From Sulfuricaulis sp. (GTDB taxonomy: Bacteria > Pseudomonadota > Gammaproteobacteria > Acidiferrobacterales > Sulfurifustaceae): a stretch of DNA of 32,508 nucleotides. The DNA is taken from positions 1-32,508 of the forward strand of contig JAUSDQ010000014.1 of assembly GCA_030650525.1 (NCBI GenBank). Direction: 5' to 3'. A model generated the notes under the pieces. It had not been told where the DNA came from and made no database searches. It saw only the letters and a program-made list of their open reading frames with translations. The position numbers and the translations under genes are program-made. Positions 8,102-16,795 of this stretch are shown here, in pieces (position 1 is the stretch's first letter; the number at the start of each line of letters is the position of its first letter).

Positions 8102-9385
8102 CTATTTCCCGCCCGGATAATGCCGCAGGGTCTTGCCCACGTACAGCTGGCGCGGACGGTCGATGCCGTGGGATTCCTCCTGCAGTTCGAGCCAGTGGCT
8201 CACCCAGCCGGCGGTGCGCGCGACCGCGAACACGGCGGTGAACATGTTCATCGGGAAGCCCATGGCGCGCAGCAGGATGCCGGAATAGAAATCCACGTTC
8301 GGGTACAGTTTGCGCTCGATGAAATACTCGTCCTTGAGGGCGATTTCCTCGAGCCGCATGGCGATCTCCAGCAAGGGATCGTCCTTGCCGAGATGCGCCA
8401 AGACCTTTTTCGCCTGCCCCTGGATGACGCGCGAGCGCGGGTCGAAATTTTTGTAAATGCGGTGACCGAAGCCCATGAGACGGAACGAATCGTTTTTATC
8501 CTTGGCGCGATCGATGACCTTGGGAATATTCTCGACCGAACCGATTTCCATCAGCATCTTGAGCACGGCCTCGTTCGCGCCGCCATGCGCCGGTCCCCAC
8601 AGCGAGGCAATGCCGGCGGCGATGCAGGCAAAAGGATTGGCGCCACTCGAGGCCGCCAGCCGCACCGTCGAGGTCGAGGCATTTTGCTCGTGATCGGCGT
8701 GCAAAATAAAAATCACGTCGAGCGCGCGCGCCAGCACCGGGTCCACGGCAAACTCCTGGACCGGGGTACCGAACATCATCTGTAGAAAATTTGTCGCGTA
8801 GTCGTGTTTGTTGTTCGGATAGCGCTGCGGCCGGCCGACGGAATAGGTATAGCTGGCCGCGGCGAGCATCGGCATCTTGGCGACGAGTCGGATGGCGGCG
8901 AGCTGGCGATCGTTGGCATCGCGGATGTTCATCACGTCGTGATAGAACGCCGACAGCGCCCCCACCACCCCGACCATGACCGCCATGGGGTGCGCGTCAC
9001 GGCGGAACCCGCGGTAAAACGACAGCACCTGCTCATGCAACAAGTTGTGGTTGCCAATGGCCAAATCGAACTGCTGGCGCTGCGCCGGTGTGGGCAAGTC
9101 ACCGAACATCAGCAGATAGGCCACCTCGACGAAGCTTGAACTTTCCGCCAGCTCCTCAATGGGATAGCCACGGTAAAGCAGGATGCCTTTGTCACCGTCC
9201 ACGAAGGTGATGGCGCTCTTGCACGCGGCGGTCGAGCGGAAACCGGGGTCGAAGGCGAGCAGGCTATGCCGGGCGTACAGCGTCTGAATATCCACGGCAC
9301 TGGGACCGAGCGTGCCGTCCAGTACCGGCAGGCTGTTTTCATTTTGCTCTTCCGAGATTACCGCGTTGACGTATTTCGTTGCCAT
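8102..9385 (-). CDS. gltA: Type II citrate synthase
   Basis: This cytoplasmic enzyme condenses oxaloacetate and acetyl-CoA to citrate, the entry step of the TCA cycle. The 427-residue length matches the hexameric, NADH-sensitive type II enzymes of Gram-negative bacteria. The catalytic residues are visible: His267 in [11 protein letters not shown], His308 in [13 protein letters not shown] and Asp365 in YPNVDFYSG, corresponding to His264, His305 and Asp362 of the E. coli enzyme. The [15 protein letters not shown] substrate segment is also intact. The gene is monocistronic: the repeat 7985-8053 follows, and the 72 bases upstream separate it from dacB. No terminator beyond that hairpin is evident. 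Confidence 0.98.
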   Translation of the reverse strand: MATKYVNAVISEEQNENSLPVLDGTLGPSAVDIQTLYARHSLLAFDPGFRSTAACKSAITFVDGDKGILLYRGYPIEELAESSSFVEVAYLLMFGDLPTPAQRQQFDLAIGNHNLLHEQVLSFYRGFRRDAHPMAVMVGVVGALSAFYHDVMNIRDANDRQLAAIRLVAKMPMLAAASYTYSVGRPQRYPNNKHDYATNFLQMMFGTPVQEFAVDPVLARALDVIFILHADHEQNASTSTVRLAASSGANPFACIAAGIASLWGPAHGGANEAVLKMLMEIGSVENIPKVIDRAKDKNDSFRLMGFGHRIYKNFDPRSRVIQGQAKKVLAHLGKDDPLLEIAMRLEEIALKDEYFIERKLYPNVDFYSGILLRAMGFPMNMFTAVFAVARTAGWVSHWLELQEESHGIDRPRQLYVGKTLRHYPGGK

Positions 9386-9457
9386 ATTATGCGTCCGCCT
9401 CGTCAGCCGAGAATATAAGGAATGACCATACCATAAGGACTGTCCCGCCCGGAAATT

Positions 9458-10909
9458 TTATGGCCGATCGTAAACCCATTTCAGGACCGCCTCCTGCACC
9501 GCCTCGCCGGCGGCGCTATCGGCGCGTGCGTCATTGTGCAGACACACGACCACCATCCGCCGCCCGGCCCGGTCCAGCACGTAACCCGCGACCGTGCGCA
9601 CGTCATCCAGGCTGCCGGTCTTGAGATGCATTTTGCCCTCCATCGAGGCGTCATTAAACCGCTTGCGCAAAGTACCGTCCATGGCCGCGATCGGCAGCGA
9701 GGAAACAAACTCCGGCATATAGGGACTGCGCCAGGCGGTCAGCAATACCTCCCCCAGGTGGCGCGTGGAAATAGCTTCAGCGCGTGAAAGACCCGCGCCG
9801 TTTTCAAGCACCAGCTCGGGAAAATCGAGTTCGCGGCGCTTGAGCCACGCGCGCACGGCCGCAATGCCCTTGTCCGTCGATCCCGGCGGACCCGAGCGCT
9901 CGGCACCCAGGGTGAGCAACAATTGCCGGGCCATGACGTTATTACTGTATTTATTTATCGAGCGGATGATATCGGCTAACGGTGGCGAATACGCCGTAGC
10001 CAGCAGACGCGCTTCGGCCGGAACGTTGGCCTCGCGCACACCGCCCTCGAAACGTCCGCCCAGCTCCGTCCACAATGCCCGGAACATGCCCAGAATATAG
10101 GGCGCGGGTTCGGAAACCACGCGAAACAATTCGTTGTCACCGCAGTCCGCATCATAGGTACCGCTGAAGATCACGCGGGTCTGATTCTGCTTATGCCGCA
10201 GCTTCATGCCGAGGTTATGCGCCCAGCCACGGCAAGCACGGCGGCCCAGCACAAGCTGATTCTCCACCTCGACATTGGCCGGCAGCGGATCGGCCAAAAT
10301 CTGCACGCGCTCGTCCTGGGCTTGCGGCATGAAGCGGAAATTCACCGCCTGAAAATTCACCAGCAGCGCATTGGGCAGTACGTTGTAGGCGCGCAGCGGC
10401 TGGTTATCGAATTCACCGGCGTCTCCCGGTTCACGCTCAAAATAGCTTTGATCGAGCACCAGATCGCCGTGGATGACTTCGAGGCCCGCGGCGCGCAGCC
10501 CGCGCAGGAAACGCCAGAAATGCTCGATCACCAGATAGGGATCGCCGTAACCCTTGAGGTAAAGATCGCCATCGAGCCGCCCGTTACGCACGGGTGCCGT
10601 GACATAGGCCTCGGTTTTCCAGCGCCAGGCCGGGCTCAGCTCTTCGAGCGCCGCCAGCGTGGTGAGTACTTTGATGGTCGAAGCCGGATGCCGGGGTCTG
10701 TCGGCCGCCACCGCCAGCAGCGGCTCGGCCTGTCCGATTTCATGCACATACAGGCTCAAGCCGCGCGTTGACATACGCTGATGTTTTAGCGCCGCGGCGA
10801 TCGGTTCGGGAAGCGGGTCCGATGGTGCGGGCGCGCTGAACGCCGGCGTCAGCCAGCCAAGACACGGCAGCAACAGCGCGACGGACAACCACCCACGCAG
10901 GCGTCTCAT
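9458..10909 (-). CDS. dacB: D-alanyl-D-alanine carboxypeptidase/endopeptidase (PBP4 type)
   Basis: This periplasmic serine peptidase trims or opens peptidoglycan cross-links. From ATG 10909 it is 483 residues, close to E. coli PBP4. A signal peptide (MRRLRGWLSVALLLPCLGWLTPAFSA) leads the protein. The three penicillin-binding motifs are present: SxxK in HPASTIKV (Ser77 and Lys80), SxN in KYSNNVMARQL, and KTG in HLKTGSLDDVRTVAGY. The region between the first two motifs is long, as expected for the extra domains of class C PBPs. The ATG begins one base after the stop of the alpha/beta hydrolase gene, so translation is probably coupled. A start at 10939 would overlap that gene and is less likely. 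Confidence 0.93.
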   Translation of the reverse strand: MRRLRGWLSVALLLPCLGWLTPAFSAPAPSDPLPEPIAAALKHQRMSTRGLSLYVHEIGQAEPLLAVAADRPRHPASTIKVLTTLAALEELSPAWRWKTEAYVTAPVRNGRLDGDLYLKGYGDPYLVIEHFWRFLRGLRAAGLEVIHGDLVLDQSYFEREPGDAGEFDNQPLRAYNVLPNALLVNFQAVNFRFMPQAQDERVQILADPLPANVEVENQLVLGRRACRGWAHNLGMKLRHKQNQTRVIFSGTYDADCGDNELFRVVSEPAPYILGMFRALWTELGGRFEGGVREANVPAEARLLATAYSPPLADIIRSINKYSNNVMARQLLLTLGAERSGPPGSTDKGIAAVRAWLKRRELDFPELVLENGAGLSRAEAISTRHLGEVLLTAWRSPYMPEFVSSLPIAAMDGTLRKRFNDASMEGKMHLKTGSLDDVRTVAGYVLDRAGRRMVVVCLHNDARADSAAGEAVQEAVLKWVYDRP

Positions 10910-10910
10910 G

Positions 10911-11828
10911 TCAGGCGCCCTGTTTCCACCAGTTGGCAATCACCTCGCCCACCCGGGGATTGACGAGATAACCGTAAGAGCGATGCACATTGAGCCCCTT
11001 CTCATTGTGAAAGAAATTGAATATTCCGCCGTTGACGTCGGTAATGGATTCCACCAGCCCCAGCTCGAGCATGGCTTGGTAATCGTCGCGCAGGGTCGGA
11101 TCCAGCGCCGTCAGATCGCCCTGCGAAACGATGTTGGTCCAGTGCCGGATATTGTGCGGGTAGCGTTGCGTTCCCTTTTCATGCACCCCTCGCAGACGCT
11201 CCTGGGTGAAACGCATCCCGAGCGGACTGCCGAGGGTCAGGAACAGATCCACGCGTTCAGGATTCTTCTCGATGTGGCTCAGCTCCCATAAAGTATCATA
11301 AGCGATCACGGAACCCATGCTGTGACTGATAATAAGGATACGCTCGCCGTCGGCAAACATCCGGCGCAAGGGCGCCTTGAGCAGTTCACGCACCTGCTCG
11401 CCGATACCACCCTCGTTGCTGAAATACCGGGCGGTTTCCAGAACCGTGCTCTTCACCGCCGGGTCCGGCAACAGCGCAATAAGAAAATGAAACAGGTCCG
11501 CGATCGTGTACAGCAGCCAGGCGAATTTCCGCCGGTATGATAGCGCCTCCTGCACGTCCGCTTTTGTGGGGCCAATCTGTTTCATCAGCGCATCGATCCA
11601 CGGCAGGTCTTCATCCAGCGGCTTGTAACTCTGATAATAAAGCGGGTTCCAGGCGATCAGCGTGAAACACTCGGCCTGTTTTTCAATAGCCTGCGCCACG
11701 GCGGGATCGGCCCGTTCAACACCCCGCAGCAGGCTGCGCAGCAGCTGACGCCGATGCTCCTCCGCGGGCGGTTTGGGATTTTTCCCAGGGATATAGATGA
11801 TGCGGTTGGTTGCGCGCAAGGTGTCCAC
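10911..11828 (-). CDS. Putative alpha/beta-hydrolase (lipase/esterase-like)
   Basis: This 305-residue protein has an alpha/beta-hydrolase nucleophile elbow, ILIISHSMGSVIAYD, with Ser170 as likely nucleophile; the first glycine of GxSxG is replaced by serine. A later LTLGSPLG segment resembles the strand after the elbow in lipases, and NVHRSYGYL near the C-terminus supplies a candidate catalytic histidine. The N-terminus (RIIYIPGKNPKP) fits the first strand and oxyanion region. There is no signal peptide, so it is probably cytoplasmic. It is the first gene of a two-gene unit with dacB, which hints at an envelope-related role. The substrate is unknown. Confidence 0.75.
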   Translation of the reverse strand: MDTLRATNRIIYIPGKNPKPPAEEHRRQLLRSLLRGVERADPAVAQAIEKQAECFTLIAWNPLYYQSYKPLDEDLPWIDALMKQIGPTKADVQEALSYRRKFAWLLYTIADLFHFLIALLPDPAVKSTVLETARYFSNEGGIGEQVRELLKAPLRRMFADGERILIISHSMGSVIAYDTLWELSHIEKNPERVDLFLTLGSPLGMRFTQERLRGVHEKGTQRYPHNIRHWTNIVSQGDLTALDPTLRDDYQAMLELGLVESITDVNGGIFNFFHNEKGLNVHRSYGYLVNPRVGEVIANWWKQGA

Positions 11829-11907
11829 ACAGCAAGCGGGTTGGGATTTTAACGGCGAGTTCCGTTAGACTCTTATCTTAAATCTTTACTCATCTTTCTC
11901 GGCATTC

Positions 11908-12837
11908 TTGGCACTAGAAACTAATAATAGTTCATTCCGGGTGCTCATCCTCGGCCACGGCGAAATGGGCCAGGCGATGGAATATCTCCTGCACCGTCGC
12001 CATGCGCTCAGCATCTGGGAACGTCACCCCCAGCCGGGAATCCCGCCGGTTGATCTCGAATCCGTCAGCGGGCAACAGGATTTCATCCTCTTCTGTCTGC
12101 CCGCCCATCCCCATTTTGACCTCGCGACCCGGCTGCGACCGCACTTGCGCCGGGAGAGTCTCTGCCTCAGCGTCGCCAAGGGGCTGGACCAGCGCGGCCG
12201 GACGGCGGCCCAGGCACTGGGCGACGCCCTGGGTTCCAGCACCGCCTTGGGCGTGCTCTACGGGCCAATGATTTCGGAAGAGATTCGCGCGGGTCGCCCG
12301 GCCTTCGCCCAGGCCGGGGCCGCGCAGGCCGAGGTTTTTGCCCGCCTCCGCGCGTTGTTCTCCGGGACATTACTTTATCTTGAGCACACCACCGACATCA
12401 CCGGGATTTCCTGGGCGGCGGTGCTCAAAAACGTTTATGCCATCCTGTTCGGTGTGGCGGATGAGCTGAAGCTGGGTGACAACATGCGGGGCTATCTGGC
12501 CATGGCGGTCATGGAAGAGCTGAGTCAGGTTGTCAAAAATCTCGGCGGCTCGCCCGCCGCCGCCCACCGGCTCGCCGGGCTGGGCGACCTCATTACCACC
12601 GCCACCAGCAGCGGCTCCCATCACCACGAGCTAGGGCGGCGGCTGGCACGGGGTCAAGCCGGGGAGCTAACGGGCGAAGGCGTACACACCCTGGAGATGA
12701 TACGTGCCCATGGACTGTTCGACTTCCGCCGCTATCCCCTTTTCAATCTCATCGGACGTCTGTTCGACAACCCGGCCACGGTAATAATACAGATGGAGGA
12801 TTTCCTCGGCCGTTTGCGCCGCTCGGAGTCGGCCTGA
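11908..12837 (+). CDS. gpsA: NAD(P)-dependent glycerol-3-phosphate dehydrogenase-like protein
   Basis: GpsA reduces dihydroxyacetone phosphate to sn-glycerol 3-phosphate for phospholipid synthesis. This 309-residue protein has a Rossmann motif LILGHGEMGQA (canonical GxGxxG has G-A-G-x-W-G), a SVAKGLD segment, the lysine-bearing AAVLKNVYAI and the diagnostic AGLGDLITTATSSGS motif. It is a little shorter than typical GpsA (about 330 residues), and GHGEMG is unusual, so it may be a divergent paralogue. The start is uncertain: TTG 11908 is the longest reading and GTG 11941 would begin just before the Rossmann strand; neither has a clear ribosome binding site. It is transcribed divergently from the hydrolase-dacB pair. 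Confidence 0.8.
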   Translation: MALETNNSSFRVLILGHGEMGQAMEYLLHRRHALSIWERHPQPGIPPVDLESVSGQQDFILFCLPAHPHFDLATRLRPHLRRESLCLSVAKGLDQRGRTAAQALGDALGSSTALGVLYGPMISEEIRAGRPAFAQAGAAQAEVFARLRALFSGTLLYLEHTTDITGISWAAVLKNVYAILFGVADELKLGDNMRGYLAMAVMEELSQVVKNLGGSPAAAHRLAGLGDLITTATSSGSHHHELGRRLARGQAGELTGEGVHTLEMIRAHGLFDFRRYPLFNLIGRLFDNPATVIIQMEDFLGRLRRSESA

Positions 12838-12880
12838 GCCACAGCGGGTGGAGTGTCACCGGGTTTTTCGAAAATCACCT

Positions 12881-12909
12881 TTCACCCCGCGCGGAAAAGA
12901 GGTTAGAAT
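12881..12909 (+). promoter_or_regulatory. Putative sigma-70 promoter of rep
   Basis: TTCACC (12881-12886) and TAGAAT (12904-12909) are separated by 17 bases, 41 bases before the rep start. The -10 box differs from TATAAT at one position and the -35 box from TTGACA at two. Confidence 0.5.
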
Positions 12910-12950
12910 GCCCGCCCAGCTAGAACATTTCCAATCATGAAACAACGGAA

Positions 12951-14963
12951 TTGCCCGAACTGAACCCGCAACAAAAAGCGGCAGTACAGTACATCAATGG
13001 CCCCCTGCTGGTGTTGGCGGGTGCGGGCAGCGGCAAGACCTCCGTCATTACCCGAAAAATCGCCTGGCTCATCCGTGACTACGGCATCGCTCCGCGCCAT
13101 ATTGTCGCCGTCACGTTCACCAACAAGGCCGCGCGTGAGATGAAGGCGCACGTGGCCGACCTGCTGAACGGCGACCATAGCAAGGAAATCCTCATCTCGA
13201 CCTTTCACACGCTGGGCCTGAAGATCCTGCGCGATCATCTGGAGCTCATCGGCTACCGTCCGGGCTTTTCCATTTACGATTCCGAGGACAGCCAAGCGCT
13301 GCTCGCCAAACTGCTGCGCGGACAGTATTCCGGAAAAAACAATCCCGCCGACGCGGTGCAACAACAGATCTCCCTCTGGAAAAACGATCTGGTGTCGTCG
13401 GCGGAGACGCCGCTGACGGCCGGCGGTGACAGCATCCAGGACGTCGCGGCACGGGTTTATGGAGAATATGAACAGCATCTTCAGGCCTACAACGCCATAG
13501 ATCTCGACGATCTGATGCTGAAGCCGGTGCGGTTGTTCCAGAACCATCCGCAGGTCCTGGAAGCATGGCAACAACGGGTGCGTTACCTGCTGGTGGATGA
13601 GTACCAGGACACGAATCTCAGCCAGCATGAACTGGTGAAACTGCTCGCCGGCAAGCGTGGGGCATTGACGGTGGTGGGTGACGACGATCAGTCCATTTAT
13701 GCCTGGCGCGGGGCTCATCCCGAGAACATGAAACACCTGCAGCAGGACTTTCCGTCGCTGAAGCTTATCAAGCTTGAAAAAAATTATCGTTCGAGCGGGC
13801 GGATCCTCAAGGCCGCCAATGCGCTGATCGCGAATAACACGCACATTTACGAGAAAGCACTGTGGTGCGAATGCGATTACGGCGAACCCCTGCGAGTGTT
13901 GCAAGCGCGCGGCGACGATCACGAAGCCGATCGGATCGTCTCCGAAATGCTTTATCACAAATTTAAAAACAATACCGACTTCCGGGATTACGCCATCCTG
14001 TACCGGGAAAATAATCAAGCGCGCGTGCTCGAGCGCGTGCTGCGCGAAAGGCGTATCCCTTACTACCTCAGTGGCGGAACCTCGTTCTTCGACAAAACCG
14101 AGATCAAGGATGTCATGGCCTACTTGAGACTGTTGTGCAATCCGGGCGATGACAATGCCTTTTTGCGCGTCATCAACACGCCACGGCGCGAGATCGGACC
14201 CACCACGCTTGAGCCGCTCGCCGCCCATGCGGCCGAGCTGGGCACCAGCCTGTTACAGGCGTCGCTGGACTTCGGCATCGAGCGGCGACTTACCGCGAAA
14301 CAGGTATCGATGTTGCGTGCCTTCTCGAACTGGCTGACTGACATGATCGGCAAAGCCACGGATGAGGCGCCGGCCAAACTGGTGTGTGACATGTTGGCCG
14401 ATCTGCATTATGAAGAGTGGCTTAAGGATACCTGCAACGACCACAAGATTGCGCAGCGGCGCATGGAAAACGTGCTGGAACTCGTGGCATGGATTCAGCG
14501 CCTGGCGCGTCACGAGGATGAAAAATCACTGAGCGATTTGGTGGTACGGCTGACGCTCGCGGGCATCCTGGACAAGGGCAACGAGGAGAATCCCGGGGAT
14601 TATGTTTCGCTTATGACGCTGCATGCCGCCAAGGGGCAGGAATTTCCGCACGTCTTCATCGTAGGCATGGAAGAAGGATTGTTGCCGCACCACCAGAGCC
14701 CGTCGGAAAGCGGCCTGCAGGAAGAACGCCGCCTGGCCTACGTCGGCATGACCCGTGCCCGGAAAACGCTGACCTTCTCGTTCGTCGCGCGCCGCAAGCG
14801 CGGCGGCGAAGTGATCGCTTGCGAGCCCAGCCGCTTTCTCAAGGAATTGCCCGCCGACGATCTGCGCTGGGAAGAACCGGAAAGAGAATCCGACCCCCAG
14901 GCCATGCTGGGTCGCGCCGAAGTCTATCTCGCCAATTTGCGGGGCACGCCGGACAACACCTAG
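12951..14963 (+). CDS. rep: ATP-dependent DNA helicase Rep
   Basis: Rep is a 3'-5' superfamily 1A helicase that clears protein roadblocks ahead of replication forks. The 670-residue length matches E. coli Rep (673). Motifs in order: Q-motif LNPQQKAAV, Walker A AGAGSGKTS (about residues 22-30), Ia VTFTNKAAREMK, II LLVDEYQDTN, III GDDDQSIYAWRGA, IV NYRSSGRILKAAN, V LMTLHAAKGQEF and VI EERRLAYVGMTRARKTL. The start is TTG 12951, giving MPELNPQQ, which aligns with the short N-terminus of Rep; only a weak CGGAA precedes it. All functional motifs are intact. Confidence 0.96.
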   Translation: MPELNPQQKAAVQYINGPLLVLAGAGSGKTSVITRKIAWLIRDYGIAPRHIVAVTFTNKAAREMKAHVADLLNGDHSKEILISTFHTLGLKILRDHLELIGYRPGFSIYDSEDSQALLAKLLRGQYSGKNNPADAVQQQISLWKNDLVSSAETPLTAGGDSIQDVAARVYGEYEQHLQAYNAIDLDDLMLKPVRLFQNHPQVLEAWQQRVRYLLVDEYQDTNLSQHELVKLLAGKRGALTVVGDDDQSIYAWRGAHPENMKHLQQDFPSLKLIKLEKNYRSSGRILKAANALIANNTHIYEKALWCECDYGEPLRVLQARGDDHEADRIVSEMLYHKFKNNTDFRDYAILYRENNQARVLERVLRERRIPYYLSGGTSFFDKTEIKDVMAYLRLLCNPGDDNAFLRVINTPRREIGPTTLEPLAAHAAELGTSLLQASLDFGIERRLTAKQVSMLRAFSNWLTDMIGKATDEAPAKLVCDMLADLHYEEWLKDTCNDHKIAQRRMENVLELVAWIQRLARHEDEKSLSDLVVRLTLAGILDKGNEENPGDYVSLMTLHAAKGQEFPHVFIVGMEEGLLPHHQSPSESGLQEERRLAYVGMTRARKTLTFSFVARRKRGGEVIACEPSRFLKELPADDLRWEEPERESDPQAMLGRAEVYLANLRGTPDNT

Positions 14964-15085
14964 ACCCGCCTCGGTAACCTCTGAAACGGCCGCCACGGTA
15001 GAAAACACCCGTTTTATCCGCTATCCTAGCGGTACTTGAATCGACTCGCTTCCTGCGAGGCGCGTGAACCTAAGGACATTCCCCG

Positions 15086-15835
15086 GTGTTTATTACTGAC
15101 ACAACGGACAAGCGGCAGCGGGACAAGCTCCAGGCGTGGGACAGCGCGCAGGATTTCTCCACCATCAATCTGACGCCGGACAATTTTCACTCGTTCTACA
15201 TCAAGTTCGTCAATCTGCGCTTTCCAATAAAGGTCGCGCATCTGCTCGAACTGCGTTACCTCATCAACCACACCGTCGATAAATACCAGGAACCGCCGCT
15301 CACAGAGGATTACCGTCAGTTCCGCGATAGCCTGCAGGCCGCGGTCGATTCCTTCATCGACAACCGGCGCCACAGCGAGCGCATGCTCAAAACGCTGAGC
15401 ATGATTCGCGACATTCATTACACACACTCGCTGAATTCACGCAACGCGGAAAGAAGATTGCGTGATGCCATGGATAGCAACCGCGTCGATCGCATGAAGT
15501 ACATTCGCTACGGGCTTTTCTTCATCCTTGCCGGCGTCAGCGCCGGCATACTCTGGCTGGCGATGCCGGAACCCAACTGGCTCGTCAAACTCCTCCCCGC
15601 GGGCTACGCTTATCTGGCCTGGTTCTATTTTCACAAACTGCCGGGGCTCGATCGGGAATTCGAAAAACAGACACTTGAGCTGAACGATGTTCTGCGCCGC
15701 CGTGTTAACTCCCTCAACTGGAAAACCCTCATCCACAAATTCGCCCTCGTGCTCGGCTACAAACGCGTCCCGGGTATCGAGGTGTTCCACATCGATCACG
15801 AACACGATCGCATGGATCGGTCGGCTTATCATTAA
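15086..15835 (+). CDS. Uncharacterised membrane protein with two helices
   Basis: I do not recognise this 249-residue protein. The GTG start has AAGGA 9 bases upstream. About residues 1-135 are soluble and largely helical, rich in charged residues. Two membrane helices follow at about 140-159 and 165-183, joined by a short PEPNWLVK loop, so both ends probably face the cytoplasm. The tail (about 184-249) is helical and basic, then ends in a His/Asp-rich stretch (VFHIDHEHDRMDRSAYH) that could bind metal. It follows rep by 122 bases; no functional link is evident. It could be a membrane-associated scaffold, but that is a guess. Confidence 0.7.
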   Translation: MFITDTTDKRQRDKLQAWDSAQDFSTINLTPDNFHSFYIKFVNLRFPIKVAHLLELRYLINHTVDKYQEPPLTEDYRQFRDSLQAAVDSFIDNRRHSERMLKTLSMIRDIHYTHSLNSRNAERRLRDAMDSNRVDRMKYIRYGLFFILAGVSAGILWLAMPEPNWLVKLLPAGYAYLAWFYFHKLPGLDREFEKQTLELNDVLRRRVNSLNWKTLIHKFALVLGYKRVPGIEVFHIDHEHDRMDRSAYH

Positions 15836-15864
15836 ATTGGAATCTCTTTTCCTCCGATAGTTAA

Positions 15865-15907
15865 TGTAGGGCGGGTTAGGCGCGAAGCGCCGTAACCCGC
15901 CGAATGG
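15865..15907. repeat. Palindromic intergenic repeat, TGTAGGGCGGGTTA type
   Basis: GCGGGTTA (15871-15878) pairs with TAACCCGC (15893-15900), with a nested GGCGC-GAA-GCGCC stem. It would form one near-perfect hairpin just past the stop of the two-helix membrane protein, and it may serve as its transcript end. Confidence 0.8.
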
Positions 15908-15943
15908 CATTTTGGTCGAGCCGCCTGCGGCGGCATATAACTT

Positions 15944-16104
15944 GTGGGTGACTGACCCACGGCAGCTGACTTTCTCCTGCTTGTCCAAGAGAAAGTCAGC
16001 AAAGAGAAGGACACCCCGAAGCGCTCGCCCTCTCCTTCGTACCCGGGGTGCGCCGATCCGCGGCGCACCCGTTCGGCGGCGTGGAAGTCCACCGGACTTC
16101 CACG
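15944..16104. repeat. Cluster of four consecutive perfect hairpins
   Basis: Four perfect inverted repeats lie in a row: GTGGGT/ACCCAC (15944-15960), GCTGACTTTCTC/GAGAAAGTCAGC (15965-16000), GGGTGCGCCG/CGGCGCACCC (16046-16070) and CGTGGAAGTCC/GGACTTCCACG (16080-16104). The second, followed by AAAGAGAAGGACACCCCG, is like an intergenic element I recall as widespread in gammaproteobacteria. No credible protein or known RNA is encoded. I see nothing further in 16105-16246. Confidence 0.75.
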
Positions 16105-16246
16105 AATACCCCGCCTCACCCTCGATATTCAGCCGTATTCATGGGAATAAAATCATTGTCTCATGCCCGGTTACCGTCGCACCCGGCACCTTGGTGAAAC
16201 CCATTTCTTCAGGTTAAATCTCCTACGGCGTCGTTACAACGACCTC

Positions 16247-16285
16247 CATGCGGCGCAATACGCTGCGCTATTGCGCCCTACGTGG
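16247..16285. repeat. 39-bp palindromic repeat, copy 1 (second copy at 26469-26507)
   Basis: GGCGCAATA and TATTGCGCC arms flank CGCTGCGC. The copy at 26469-26507 differs at only two or three positions. It covers the stop codon of the HEPN-like remnant, so insertion may have cut that gene's 3' end. Confidence 0.9.
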
Positions 16286-16729
16286 ACTCAAACTCTATAG
16301 GGAGCTTGAATAACTTATGGGCAGACTGGAGTAGGCTAAACTGTGCATCCCATCTGTCAATCCATTTGTACAGTTGTGCAATATGCATGAACACGGTTCG
16401 AACGGATTCAACGTCTGTATGTGAGAATTCATTTCCGTGAAAGATTGGATTGCGAACCTGGGTATAGAACTCGCGGTTTAACAACCAAAGGCTGGCATCC
16501 GCATTTTTTAGACTAAAGTTCGGATCAATGGCGCATGGAAGGCGATAATAGAAATTCTCGACAGTACCGTGCCCACCTAAACTGAACGGATTTTTAGCTT
16601 GGCACGCAACTCACGAGTCAGCAATTTTCTTTCCCCCAATTCTAGTGAAGTAGCAGCAGGGAGATAGGACTCGATCCCAAGAACAGCGCGTTGGACGAGG
16701 AAAGTCAAAAACTCTCCGGGAAAGAAAAG
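16278..16729 (-). pseudogene. Frameshifted remnant of a HEPN-like protein
   Basis: The downstream frame (16278-16610) encodes a protein-like stretch with NPFSLGGHGTVENFYYRLP and EFYTQVRNPIFHGNEFS; the latter holds an RxxxxH motif (RNPIFH) as in HEPN domains. Upstream of a T-run at 16591-16595, the other frame continues the same protein (ESYLPAATSLELGERKLLTR and RAKLK) back to a stop at 16730-16732. One missing base in that homopolymer explains the break; restoring it gives about 150 continuous residues with no clear start codon. The 3' end falls inside the 39-bp repeat. The original function is unknown. A sequencing error in the homopolymer cannot be excluded, but the absent start supports decay. 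Confidence 0.6.
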
Positions 16730-16795
16730 TCATTCTGGGTATGGTGTGGAAACACCCCACAGATAGCTTTTCATCATCGCCAAAGGCGATACACT

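Noticed and set aside
12903-14228. 441-codon minus-strand frame
   Set aside because: Antisense shadow of rep, whose helicase motifs are all intact.
15832-16217. Short ORFs on both strands across the hairpin cluster
   Set aside because: They follow the palindromic repeats and read differently on each strand; no coding signal.
16775-16789. ATCGCC-AAA-GGCGAT hairpin after xerD as a terminator
   Set aside because: No T-run follows on the minus strand.
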